Of a stretch of DNA of 64,000 bases, positions 22,964-35,687 are shown piece after piece. A model generated the notes under the pieces. That model was not told where the DNA came from and did not search any database. It saw only the letters and a program-made list of their open reading frames with translations. Both the position numbers and the translations under genes were made by a program. Within the stretch, counting starts at the first letter, position 1; each line of letters begins with the position of its first letter. The stretch is from Prosapia bicincta (taxonomy: Eukaryota; Arthropoda; Insecta; Hemiptera; Cercopidae), in NCBI GenBank assembly GCA_036971475.1, contig JBAIZL010000005.1, positions 66,345,155 to 66,409,154 on the forward strand, read 5' to 3'.

Positions 22964-25900
22964 TGCTCATCATCCATATAGCATCTGTTTAGTACCTCTT
23001 AGTTCCATTGGTTTGATCCACTAAAGGGGACAGTACATGCAAAGAAGTTCCAAGGTAACGAGGAGCTCAATACCCCGACACTAATACAAAGAGTTCTTTA
23101 CAGCCGGTATAAAGAAGCTAGTAATCCATTAGGACATGTTTAGCACCTCTGAGGTCCATTGGTTTGATCCACTTGGTCCACTGAAGGGGACAGTACGTGG
23201 AAAGAAGTTCCAGCGTAACGAGGAGTTCAATACCCCGACACTAATACAAAGAGTTCTTTACAGCCGGTATAAAGAAGCTAGTAATCCATTAGGACATGTT
23301 CAGCACCTCTGAGTTCCATTGGTTTGATCCACTAAAGGGGACAGTACATGCAAAGAAGTTCCAAGGTAACGAGGAGCTCAATACCCCGACACTAATACAA
23401 AGAGTTCTTTACAGCCGGTATAAAGAAGCTAGTAATCCATTAGGACAAGTTTAGCACCTCTGAGTTCCATTGGTTTACTCCACTGAAGGGGACAGTACGT
23501 GGGAAGAAGTTCCAAGGTAACGAGGAGTTCAATACCCCGACACTAATACAAAGAGTTCTTTACAGCCGATATAAAGAAGCTAGTAATCCATTAGGACATG
23601 TTTAGCACCTCTGAGGTCCATTGGTTTGATCCACTGAAGGGGACAGTACATGCAAAGACGTTCCAGGGTAACGAGGAGTTCAATACCCCGACACTAATAC
23701 AAAGAGTTCTTTACAGCCGGTATAAAGAAGCTAGTAATCCATTATGACATGTTTAGCACCTCTGAGGTCCATTGGTTTGATCCACTGAAGGGGACAGTAC
23801 ATGCAAAGAAGTTCCAAGGTAACGAGGAGTTCAATACCCCGACACTAATACAAAGAGTGCTTTCCAGCCGGTATAAAGAAGCTAGTAATCCATTATGACA
23901 TGTTTAGCATCTCTGAGTTCCATTGGTTTGATCCACTAAAGGGGACAGTACATGCAAAGACGTTCCAGGGTAACGAGGAGCTCAATACCCCGACACTAAT
24001 ACAAAGAGTTCTTTACAGCCGGTATAAAGAAGCTAGTAATCCATTAGGACAAGTTTAGCACCTCTGAGTTCCATTGGTTTACTCCACTGAAGGGGACAGT
24101 ACGTGGGAAGAAGTTCCAAGGTAACGAGGAGTTCAATACCCCGACACTAATACAAAGAGTTCTTTACAGCCGATATAAAGAAGCTAGTAATCCATTAGGA
24201 CATGTTTAGCACCTCTGAGGTCCATTGGTTTGATCCACTGAAGGGGACAGTACATGCAAAGACGTTCCAGGGTAACGAGGAGTTCAATACCCCGACACTA
24301 ATACAAAGAGTTCTTTACAGCCGGTATAAAGAAGCTAGTAATCCATTAGGACATGTTTAGCACCTCTGAGAGCCATTGGTTTGATCCAACTTGGTCCACT
24401 GAAGGGGACAGTACGTGGAAAGAAGTTCCAGCGTAACGAGGAATTCAATACCCCGACACTAATAAAAAAAGTTCTTTACAGCCGATATAAAGAAGCTAGT
24501 AATCCATTAGGACATGTTTAGCCCCTCTGAGTTCCATTGGTTTGATCCACTAAAGGGGACAGTACATGCAAAGACGTTCCAGGGTAACGAGGAGTTCAAT
24601 ACCCCGACACTAATACAAAGAGTTCTTTACAGCCGGTATAAAGAAGCTAGTAATCCATTAGGACATGTTTAGCACCTCTGAGAGCCATTGGTTTGATCCA
24701 ACTTGGTCCACTGAAGGGGACAGTACGTGGAAAGAAGTTCCAGCGTAACGAGGAGTTCAATACCCCGACACTAATACAAAGAGTTCTTTACAGCCGATAT
24801 AAAGAAGCTAGTAATCCATTAGGACATGTTTAGCACCTCTGAGGTCCATTGGTTTGATCCACTGAAGGGGACAGTACGTGGAAAGAAGTTCCAGGGTAAC
24901 CAGGAGTTCAATACCCCGACACTAATACAAAGAGTTCTTTGCAGCCGATATAAAGAAGCTAGTAATCCATTAGGACATGTTTAGCACCTCTGAGGTCCAT
25001 TATTTTGATCCACTTGGTCCACTGAAGGGGACAGTACGTGGAAAGAAGTTCCAGCGTAACGAGGAGTTCAATACCCCGACACTAATACAAAGAGTTCTTT
25101 ACAGCCGATATAAAGAAGCTAGTAATCCATTAGGACATGTTTAGCACCTCTGAGTTCCATTGGTTTGATCCACTAAAGGGGAGAGTACGTGCAAAGACGT
25201 TCCAGGGTAACGAGGAGTTCAATACCCCGACACTAATACAAAGAGTTCTTTACAGCCGATATAAAGAAGCTAGTAATCCATTAGGACATGTTCAGCACCT
25301 CTGAGTTCCATTGGTTTGATCCACTAAAGGGGACAGTACATGCAAAGAAGTTCCAGGGTAACGAGGAGTTCAATACCTCTACACTAATAAAAAGAGTTCT
25401 TTACAGCCGGTATAAAGAAGCTAGTAATCCATTAGGACATGTTCACCACCTCTGAGTTCCATTGGTTTGATCCACTAAAGGGGACAGTACATGCAAAGAC
25501 GTTCCAGGGTACCGAGGAGTTCAATACCCCGACACTAATACAAAGAGTTCTTTACAGCCGGTATAAAGAAGCTAGTAATCCATTAGAACATGTTTAGCCC
25601 CTCTAAGTTCCATTGGTTTGATCCACTAAAGGGGACAGTACATGCAAAGACGTTCCAGCGTAACGAGGAGTTCAATACCCCGACACTAATACAAAGAGTT
25701 CTTTACAGCCGGTATAAAGAAGCTAGTAATCCATTAGGACATGTTTAGCACCTCTGAGAGCCATTGGTTTGATCCACTTGGTCCACTGAAGGGGACAGTA
25801 CGTGGAAAGAAGTTCCAGCGTAACGAGGAGTTCAATACCCCGACACTAATACAAAGAGTTCTTTACAGCCGATATAAAGAAGCTAGTAATCCATTAGGAC

Positions 25901-28900
25901 ATGTTTAGCACCTCTGAGGTCCATTGGTTTGATCCACTGAAGGGGACAGTACGTGGAAAGAAGTTCCAGGGTAACCAGGAGTTCAATACCCCGACACTAA
26001 TACAAAGAGTTCTTTGCAGCCGATATAAAGAAGCTAGTAATCCATTAGGACATGTTTAGCACCTCTGAGGTCCATTGGTTTGATCCACTTGGTCCACTGA
26101 AGGGGACAGTACGTGGAAAGAAGTTCCAGCGTAACGAGGAGTTCAATACCCCGACACTAATACAAAGAGTTCTTTACAGCCGATATAAAGAAGCTAGTAA
26201 TCCATTAGGACATGTTTAGCACCTCTGAGGTCCATTGGTTTGATCCACTTGGTCCACTGAAGGGGACAGTACGTGGAAAGAAGTTCCAGGGTAATGAGGA
26301 GTTCAATACCCCGACACTAATACAAAGAGTTCTTTACAGCCGGTATAAAGAAGCTAGTAATCCATTAGGACATGTTTAGCACCTCTGAGGTCCATTGGTT
26401 TGATCCACTTGGTCCACTGAAGGGGACAGTACGTGGAAAGAAGTTCCAGGGTAACGAGGAGTTCAATACCCCGACACTAATACAAAGAGTTCTTTACAGC
26501 CGGTATAAAGAAGCTAGTAATCCATTAGGACATGTTTAATAACTCTGAATTCCATTGGTTTGATCCACTTGGTCCACTGAAGGGGACAGTACGTGGAAAG
26601 AAGTTCCAGGGTAACGAGGAGTTCAATACTCCGACACTAATACAAAGAGTTCTTTACAGCCGGTATAAAGAAGCTAGTAATCCATTAGGACATGTTTAAT
26701 AACTCTGAATTCCATTGGTTTGATCCACTTGGACCACTGAAGGGGACAGTACGTGGAAAGAAGTTCCAGGGTAACGAGGAGTTCAATACTCCGACACTAA
26801 TACAAAGAGTTCTTTACAGCCGGTATAAAGAAGCTAGTAATCCATTAGGACATGTTTAATAACTCTGAATTCCATTGGTTTGATCCACTTGGTCCACTGA
26901 AGGGGACAGTACGTGGAAAGAAGTTCCAGGGTAACGAGGAGTTCAATACTCCGACACTAATACAAAGAGTTCTTTACAGCAAGCATTATAAAGAAGCTAG
27001 TAATCCATTAGGACATGTTTAATAACTCTGAATTCCATTGGTTTGATCCACTTGGTCCACTGAAGGGGACAGTACGTGGAAAGAAGTTCCAGCGTAACGA
27101 AGAGTTCAATACCCCGACACTAATACAAAGAGTTCTTTACAGCCGGTATAAAGAAGCTAGTAATCCATTAGGACATGTTCAGCACCTCTGAGTTCCATTG
27201 GTTTGATCCACTAAAGGGGAGAGTACGTGCAAAGACGTTCCAGGGTAACGAGGAGTTCAATACCCCGCCACTAATACAAAGAGTTCTTTACAGCCGATAT
27301 AAAGAAGCTAGTAATCCATTAGGACATGTTCAGCACCTCTGAGTTCCATTGGTTTGATCCACTAAAGGGGACAGTACGTGGAAAGAGGTTCCAGGGTAAC
27401 GAGGAGTTCAATACCCCGCCACTAATACAAAGAGTTCTTTACAGCCGATATAAAGAAGCTAGTAATCCATTAGGACATGTTCAGCACCTCTGAGTTCCAT
27501 TGGTTTGATCCACTAAAGGGGACAGTACGCGGAAAGAGGTTCCAGGGTAACGAGGAGTTCAATACCCCGACACTAATACAAAGAGTTCTTTACAGCCGGT
27601 ATAAAGAAGCTAGTAATCCATTAGGACATGTTCAGCACCTCTGAGTTCCATTGGTTTGATCCACTAAAGGGGACAGTACGTGGAAAGAGGTTCCAGGGTA
27701 ACGAGGAGTTCAATACCCCTACACTAATACAAAGAGTTCTTTACAGCCGGTATAAAGAAGCTAGTAATCCATTAGGACATGTTTAGCACCTCTGAGTTCA
27801 ATTGGTTTGATCCACTGAAGGGGACAGTACGTGGAAAGAAGTTCCAGCGTAACGAGGAGTTCAATACCCCGACACTAATACAAAGAGTTCTTTACAGCCG
27901 ATATAAAGAAGCTAGTAATCCATTAGGACATGTTTAGCACCTCTGAGGTCCATTGGTTTGATCCACTTGGTCCACTGAAGGGGACAGTACGTGGAAAGAA
28001 GTTCCAGGGTAATGAGGAGTTCAATACCCCGACACTAATACAAAGAGTTCTTTACAGCCGGTATAAAGAAGCTAGTAATCCATTAGGACATGTTTAATAA
28101 CTCTGAATTCCATTGGTTTGATCCACTTGATCCACTGAAGGGGACAGTACGTGGAAAGAAGTTCCAGGGTAACGAGGAGTTCAATACCCCGACACTAATA
28201 CAAAGAGTTCTTTACAGCCGGTATAAAGAAGCTAGTAATCCATTAGGACATGTTTAGCACCTCTGAGAGCCATTGGTTTGATCCACTAAAGGGGACAGTA
28301 CGTGGAAAGAGGTTCCAGGGTAACGAGGAGTTCAATACCCCGACACTAATACAAAGAGTTCTTTACAGCCGATATAAAGAAGCTAGTAATCCATTAGGAC
28401 ATGTTTAATAACTCTGAATTCCATTGGTTTGATCCACTTGGTCCACTGAAGGGGACAGTACGTGGAAAGAAGTTCCAGCGTAACGAGGAGTTCAATACCC
28501 CAACTCTAATACAAAGAGTTCTTTACAGCCGGTATAAAGAAGCTAGTAATCCATTAGGACATGTTTAATAACTCTGAATTCCATTGGTTTGATCCACTTG
28601 GTCCACTGAAGGGGACAGTACGTGGAAAGAGGTTCCAGGGTAACGAAGAGTTCAATACCCCGACACTAATACAAAGAGTTCTTTACAGCCAGTATAAAGA
28701 AGCTAGTAATCCATTAGGACATGTTTAGCACCTCTGAGGTCCATTGGTTTGATCCACTTGGTCCACTGAAGGGGACAGTACGTGGAAAGAAGTTCCAGGG
28801 TAACGAGGAGTTCAATACCCCGACACTAATACAAAGAGTTCTTTACAGCCGGTATAAAGAAGCTAGTAATCCATTAGGACATGTTTAGCACCTCTGAGTT

Positions 28901-31611
28901 CCATTGGTTTGATCCACTAAAGGGGACAGTACATGCAAAGAAGTTCCAGGGTAACGAGGAGTTCAATACCCCGACACTAATACAAAGAGTTCTTTACAGC
29001 CGGTATAAAGAAGCTAGTCATCCATTAGGACATGTTCAGCACCTCTGAGTTCCATTGGTTTGATCCACTGAAGGGGACAGTACGTGGAAAGAAGTACCAG
29101 CGTAACGAGGAGTTCAATACCCCGACACTAATACAAAGAGTTCTTTACAGCCGGTATAAAGAAGCTAGTAATCCATTAGGACATGTTCAGCACCTCTGAG
29201 TTCCATTGGTTTGATCCACTGAAGGGGACAGTACGTGGAAAGAAGTTCCAGCGTAACGAGGAGTTCAATACCCCGACACTAATACAAAGAGTTCTTTACA
29301 GCCGATATAAAGAAGCTAGTAATCCATTAGGACATGTTTAGCACCTCTGAGTTTCATTGGTTTGATCCACTGAAGGGGACAGTACGTGGAAAGAAGTTCC
29401 AGCGTAACGAGGAGTTCAAAACCCCGACACTAATACAAAGAGTTCTTTACAGCCGATATAAAGAAGCTAGTAATCCATTAGGACATGTTTAGCACCTCTG
29501 AGTTCCATTGGTTTGATCCACTGAAGGGGACAGTACGTGGAAAGAAGTTCCAGCGTAACGAGGAGTTCAATACCCCGACACTAATACAAAGAGTTCTTTA
29601 CAGCCGATATAAAGAAGCTAGTAATCCATTAGGACATGTTCAGCACCTCTGAGTTCCATTGGTTTGATCCACTGAAGGGGCAGTACGTGGAAAGAAGTTC
29701 CAGGGTAACGAGGACTTCAATACCCCGACACTAATACAATGAGTTCTTTACAGCCGATATAAAGAAGCTAGTAATCCATTAGGACATGTTTAGCACCTCT
29801 GAGTTCCATTGGTTTGATCCACTGAAGGGGACAGTACGTGGAAAGAAGTTCCAGCGTAACGAGGAGTTCAATACCCCGACACTAATACAAAGAGTTCTTT
29901 ACAGCCGGTATAAAGAAGCTAGTAATCCATTAGGACATGTTTAGCACCTCTGAGGTCCATTGGTTTGATCCACTGAAGGGGACAGTACGTGGAAAGAAGT
30001 TCCAGCGTAACGAGGAGTTCAATACCCCGACACTAATACAAAGAGTTCTTTACAGCCGGTATAAAGAAGCTAGTCATCCATTAGGACATGTTCAGCACCT
30101 CTGAGTTCCATTGGTTTGATCCACTGAAGGGGACAGTACGTGGAAAGAAGTACCAGCGTAACGAGGAGTTCAATACCCCGACACTAATACAAAGAGTTCT
30201 TTGCAGCCGGTATAAAGAAGCTAGTAATCCATTAGGACATGTTTAGCACCTCTGAGGTCCATTGGTTTGATCCACTGAAGGGGACAGTACGTGGAAAGAA
30301 GTACCAGCGTAACGAGGAGTTCAATACCCCGACACTAATACAAAGAGTTCTTTGCAGCCGGTATAAAGAAGCTAGTAATCCATTAGGACATGTTCAGCAC
30401 CTCTGAGTTCCATTGGTTTGATCCACTGAAGGGGACAGTACGTGGAAAGAAGTACCAGCGTAACGAGGAGTTCAATACCCCGACACTAATACAAAGAGTT
30501 CTTTGCAGCCGGTATAAAGAAGCTAGTAATCCATTAGGACATGTTTAGCACCTCTGAGGTCCATTATTTTGATCCACTTGGTCCACTGAAGGGGACAGTA
30601 CGTGGAAAGAAGTACCAGCGTAACGAGGAGTTCAATACCCCGACACTAATACAAAGAGTTCTTTACAGCCGGTATAAAGAAGCTAGTAATCCATTAGGAC
30701 ATGTTCAGCACCTCTGAGTTCCATTGGTTTGATCCACTGAAGGGGACAGTACGTGGAAAGAAGTTCCAGCGTAACGAGGAGTTCAATACCCCGACACTAA
30801 TACAAAGAGTTCTTTACAGCCGATATAAAGAAGCTAGTAATCCATTAGGACATGTTTAGCACCTCTGAGTTTCATTGGTTTGATCCACTGAAGGGGACAG
30901 TACGTGGAAAGAAGTTCCAGCGTAACGAGGAGTTCAAAACCCCGACACTAATACAAAGAGTTCTTTACAGCCGATATAAAGAAGCTAGTAATCCATTAGG
31001 ACATGTTTAGCACCTCTGAGTTCCATTGGTTTGATCCACTGAAGGGGACAGTACGTGGAAAGAAGTTCCAGCGTAACGAGGAGTTCAATACCCCGACACT
31101 AATACAAAGAGTTCTTTACAGCCGATATAAAGAAGCTAGTAATCCATTAGGACATGTTCAGCACCTCTGAGTTCCATTGGTTTGATCCACTGAAGGGGCA
31201 GTACGTGGAAAGAAGTTCCAGGGTAACGAGGACTTCAATACCCCGACACTAATACAATGAGTTCTTTACAGCCGATATAAAGAAGCTAGTAATCCATTAG
31301 GACATGTTTAGCACCTCTGAGTTCCATTGGTTTGATCCACTGAAGGGGACAGTACGTGGAAAGAAGTTCCAGCGTAACGAGGAGTTCAATACCCCGACAC
31401 TAATACAAAGAGTTCTTTACAGCCGGTATAAAGAAGCTAGTAATCCATTAGGACATGTTTAGCACCTCTGAGGTCCATTGGTTTGATCCACTGAAGGGGA
31501 CAGTACGTGGAAAGAAGTTCCAGCGTAACGAGGAGTTCAATACCCCGACACTAATACAAAGAGTTCTTTACAGCCGGTATAAAGAAGCTAGTAATCCATT
31601 AGGACATGTTT
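22964..31611. repeat. 151/160-bp satellite array, about 56 units
   Basis: Tandem units of 151 bp; a common variant is 160 bp because TTGATCCAC is followed by a second, changed copy TTGGTCCAC. Units also differ in classes after the AGGACATGTT word: TTAGCACCTCTGAG, TCAGCACCTCTGAG or TTAATAACTCTGAA. Conserved parts include GAGGAGTTCAATACCCCGAC and AGAGTTCTTTACAGCCG. Higher-order duplication is visible (604 bp near 23.4/24.0 kb; 1,518 bp near 29.3-31.2 kb). It begins in the mariner relic and ends sharply at GGACATGTTTATAAGGCC. No long open frame. Confidence 0.97.
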
Positions 31612-32329
31612 ATAAGGCCTGAAAATAAAAAAAGTTGTCTAAGTTTGTTTTAAATTAAAATGTATTTGTTCTACGTGGTTGAATCGCCCTCGTTTGATTT
31701 CACACACAGGCGGTTTTCACTACTCGTACACTTTTTACTATCCCTAATTTAAATTGCCGTAAGGTAAAATGTGTGCCTAAAGGAAGTCATATTCTGGTAC
31801 GTGATTGGTAAAACTTATTGCTACTATACTTACCCGTTATTCTTCAACGTAAATTTACCTAATATGTGGTATTATACTCAATACATTTGAAACACGTGGG
31901 GAGAATTATGTTATAAAATATAATTTTATATTCATATTTTAAAATGAACGTTATAAATGTGTTATATTGCAAAATTATTATTTAAAAATTATTAGTTATA
32001 TTAATTAACAAATGTTAATTACAACTCAAGTTAAATTAAGTTTCATACATTTAGTACATGACATTAGGGTATGTAATAAATATCTATGGATAAATGAACA
32101 AATAATGTTTTGTATAGGCTTTTTTACGTACGTTTCGACTTTTTGATATCAAAACACGGAAATGACCCTATAGTCCATCAAAGCCTTGTTTCTAACTGCT
32201 TATATGTTTCTAAACTCATTTTAGAAAAGGATTTTGTTGCGTCTCGTGATACGATTGACTTACAAAAGCCCTAATTTTATTATTTAAAAATAATTGAAAA
32301 TTACAAAACACAGTGCGAGCAAAATTGTA
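31612..32329. other. Macro-repeat DNA right of the satellite
   Basis: The segment near 31,708 (GGCGGTTTTCACTACTCGTA) matches 42,180, 42,545 and 56,540, marking where macro-repeat homology resumes. No gene. Confidence 0.5.
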
Positions 32330-32530
32330 AATAATACCAATCCAATGAAGCAAGAGCCACTGGCGAGTCATTACTCAACGAACTGAGTAGATGCATGCAA
32401 AATCCAACAAAATCCAGAACTAGCTGGTCCCGCATTAGTTTGCATATTGATTAGAAAATTATCATTTAGTGGGATAAATCGACTCTGCTCCACAATATTT
32501 CAAAATTCATTTACTTCATATTACAAGTAT
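32330..32530 (+). repeat. Conserved island E, copy 1
   Basis: Matches 42,990-43,190 and 58,310-58,520. It holds GCCACTGGCGAGTCATTACT, CTGAGTA, CAAAATCCAACAAAATCC, an octamer-like TTTGCATATTGATT and AAATCGACTCTGCT. No frame is shared by the three copies. Confidence 0.85.
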
Positions 32531-34003
32531 TTTAATATCTATTGAGGGTTTTTATGTAAATTGATTCTACTGTTTTTCTCTTTAAAACAACTCGCTCTTT
32601 CGTACAAGCGATATTGCCTTCCATTAGTTAATTGTATGGAGAACCAATTAATTAGATTCAACAATAATTTAAGGATTTCAATTTAAAGATTCTACGGTTT
32701 ATGTATTTTTTTTTTTTTTATAAAACAGTAAAACCAATTCTACAATTCTATGAATACTATAACCGAGCAAAGACGCTCTGATCTAAAATCTATAAATAAG
32801 AGATACGTTTCTGCATTGTAATAAAAAATCCTTTTTGAAAACATGCATTAAATATAAATATTGAATGACACTAATAAAAAATCATTTTTTAATTTTTTGC
32901 TTTTTTTGTCATTTATTTTGAAAAAGGACTACTACAAAGTGTAATAGAACGACCCTTCTATTTCAAATAGTTTTCTCTATAACCTGTGTTTTCTATTTCT
33001 TGATCTAGCTTCTCTTTTTATTATTAATGTTTATTTGTTTGTATTTGTTTTATTCTTCTTTTTTTAATCTCAACAATTTTCAGTCGTTCCTATTTCTAAT
33101 AATGTGTAACCGAACATCCTAAATAATTCAGTACATTCTCATAGAAAATAGTGAGTAAGAATAATTTGGCTCCTTCAACCTTAGTATAATATTAGTGCTC
33201 TAAATTTTAAAGCTTAGCGTGTATTATATAGAACATTATATCTTCAATGTTCATTGCCGGAGATTTATAAATGGAAAATAGTGTTTTAATTTTAACACAC
33301 TGTTTAACAGCTGTTTTCATCTTCACTTAAAACACTATTTTGAGGTTATGTTTAAACAATTTAAAAATGCAATATTTTACATATGCAAAGTTGATATAAG
33401 TGATTAATTTAATATACCACATGATATTAAGGAGCAGATGTTTTTCTGTACCCTAGTTATAGTCTATGCTACATTCATAATTCACAAAACCGTAGGATAA
33501 GTGCTCGCTTATGGTGAATTATAACGTTTTTTACGATTGAATTAACAAATTTAAGTTGTTTAGTGATGCCTGCCGATTAGGCCTATACGTAGTCAATTAT
33601 GCCCCCTAATATAATGATGTGCCCATAGAGGATAATGTCATTAGCTAAATATTCGTTAATTAATTAGTATCATTTTTATTTAATACAATACAAATATAAA
33701 TTTACAAATATAAAGATAAAATCATAAACAAATTTAAGTTGTCTTTCATCTTATGGAACTGTATGTCTTTACTTTATCGTGTAAAATATACAATAAATAT
33801 AAATAGGGAGTTCGAAACGAATATAATAGCATTTTGCACATTATTATTGAGTTATTGTTACATAATTTTATATGTACATGTCTCGTCAAATACTTAGAGG
33901 CCAGTTTTCACATCATACTACAATCAGATCCTTTACATTGTTAAATGAACTAAAGAGTATATTACACTTCTTACAACCAGGCAAAGCAGTATTTTTACAA
34001 ATA
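32531..34003. other. AT-rich DNA between island E1 and the MITE
   Basis: Homopolymer runs and AT-rich sequence. No gene, RNA or repeat recognised. Confidence 0.5.
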
Positions 34004-34486
34004 CAGTAGAACCTCTCTGATTCGTCACGTTCGGGACCGAGAGGATGATGCGAAAGACGTGAAATTAACATGTAATTGTGGGTAAACATGCAAATAAATA
34101 CGTACATAAATATGTAATGCAAATAATGTTGTACTTACACGATTATTTTGGGTGAAAACTCGACAAAATTATTGAATTAGACTAAACTGTGGTAACATCC
34201 AGTAAAGTTCATAATCACAAATACAATATGGGACTCTATTTTTATAAAAGGCATAAAAAACATAATAAAGTACCTTGTAAGGACAATAACAGTAGCAAGA
34301 AAAAGTACGGCATATTAAATCTATTACCGTTTTGTTCTGATAAACCTCTTTAATTTGACTTTTGTACTAGAGTTTTTTCTGTGATGTCCAGTGACAGTGC
34401 AGGCGATGTTTGTTAATACTACGACATCGGCGACGAGTTACAGAATGTGAATAAATAAAGAGTGGCGAATTAAAGAGGTTCCACTG
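34004..34486. mobile_element. Non-autonomous Tigger-like MITE
   Basis: The left end reads CAGTAGAACCTCTCTGATTC and the reverse complement of the right end reads CAGTGGAACCTCTTTAATTC, both followed by G. These are typical CAGT-GAACCTC inverted repeats of pogo/Tigger elements. TA precedes the left end; the right-hand TA is not intact. The 483-bp interior is AT-rich and non-coding. It differs from the Tigger-like element at 5,029, so two families are present. It sits between islands E1 and A2 and has no counterpart between E2 and A3. Confidence 0.75.
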
Positions 34487-34609
34487 TTGACTCAATTTTT
34501 TATAAATACTATTATAGTAAAGAAAATTAAGTAATTTTGTGAATATTTTAATTTCCGACCTATGATTTCAACATCTAAAATAAATGAATAGATTTAATAA
34601 CAAAGTGAT

Positions 34610-34860
34610 ATAATAAAGCCTAAGCCTTCTGTAATATCTGCAAATAGATTATGTGCATACTGCAAGGCAAAGTAGAGCAATGACGAGAATACTGCATTTC
34701 TGCATCTGTGCGGGTTGAATCATTCGAGCGGAGTAAATTAGGTTTTCAAATACGATTATGTTCGACCGTGAAATTAAATATTCCTTCTGTCCACCATCGA
34801 AAGCAGAGAAGGACTTCCTACACTTTAGCGTCAGTTAGTAGTATCTAACCTCATCCGACT
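34610..34860 (+). repeat. Conserved island A, copy 2
   Basis: The most diverged A core (about 10 differences in 107 bases from copy 1). It continues into AGAGAAGGACTTCCTACACT and TAGCGTCAGTTAG, which it shares with copy 3 but not copy 1. Confidence 0.85.
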
Positions 34861-35166
34861 TTTTTAATCTTAACACAAAGATAAGCTGCATAATCATTAA
34901 GTGGAAGCGGTTTCCTGAAATATAATTCCATTAAAAAATATTCTAAATGCCTACATATATACAAGAGCTATTTACAAATGAAAACACCATAGCATTCTTG
35001 TTCTTTTATGTCTCTAGTAAAAACCATTGGATCAGAAAGCCTTTAGAGATGAAAGTTCATACCAAGTGTCCTCTTCATCGTCATTCAATATTTCTACTAA
35101 TAGCAACCGACCTAATTTGGGCAGAAGTTAGATCAAACAGGGGACTAGAAAGTTAATCCAAAATAC

Positions 35167-35352
35167 AATAATAAATACACAAACACCACTTAACCACAAT
35201 CTTTCTTTATTTTACCCTTATGTACATTTCAGTTACCAAGTAACCATCCTTAGAGGGATAACATACAAAGACTGTAAGCGTCTTTACTCGATATGTACAT
35301 AAGGTAAAATAAAGAAAGTTTGTGGTTAAGTCGCTTTTGTGTATTTATTATT
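35167..35352. mobile_element. Foldback element, copy 1 (186 bp)
   Basis: Inverted arms of about 58 bp: AATAATAAATACACAAACAC at the left, with TTTATTTTACCCTTATGTACAT further in, and their complement at the right. The centre contains CAGTTACCAAGTAACCATCC. A related element in opposite orientation lies at 45,642-45,835. No coding part; the class is unknown. Confidence 0.8.
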
Positions 35353-35675
35353 AGGTTCAACCACAGTATATTTCAAATAAATACCAAAAATACAATTATA
35401 AATGTTACATTACAATATTGAAACAAAATAATTACCTAATTAATAAATGAAACCAGCAAAGAGGGAGGGTAGGCTAAGTTCTTTTACATTACTTAAGAAC
35501 CAAACATGTCAGTCAGTGTATGCCACTTAAACATTAAAAAAATAGTATTAAAACACGTAAGAAGGTATCCATTGGAAAATTCTTACTCTGATATATAAGT
35601 GTAAAATCTGGGCACGTGTTCAGAAACTAAGCATTTCTTACCGTTTATTAAAAAAAAAATATATATATATATATT
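35353..35675. other. AT-rich DNA left of the retrotransposon
   Basis: Ends in a short A-run and (TA)n directly before the target duplication. The GGTTCAACCACAGTATATTT at 35,354 recurs in inverted form next to the second foldback element. No gene. Confidence 0.5.
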
Positions 35676-35687
35676 AGAAATGGGAGA
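35676..35687. repeat. Target site duplication, left copy
   Basis: AGAAATGGGAGA, repeated exactly at 36,874-36,885 on the other side of the retrotransposon. A perfect 12-bp duplication indicates target-primed insertion, with no mutation in either copy since. Confidence 0.9.
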
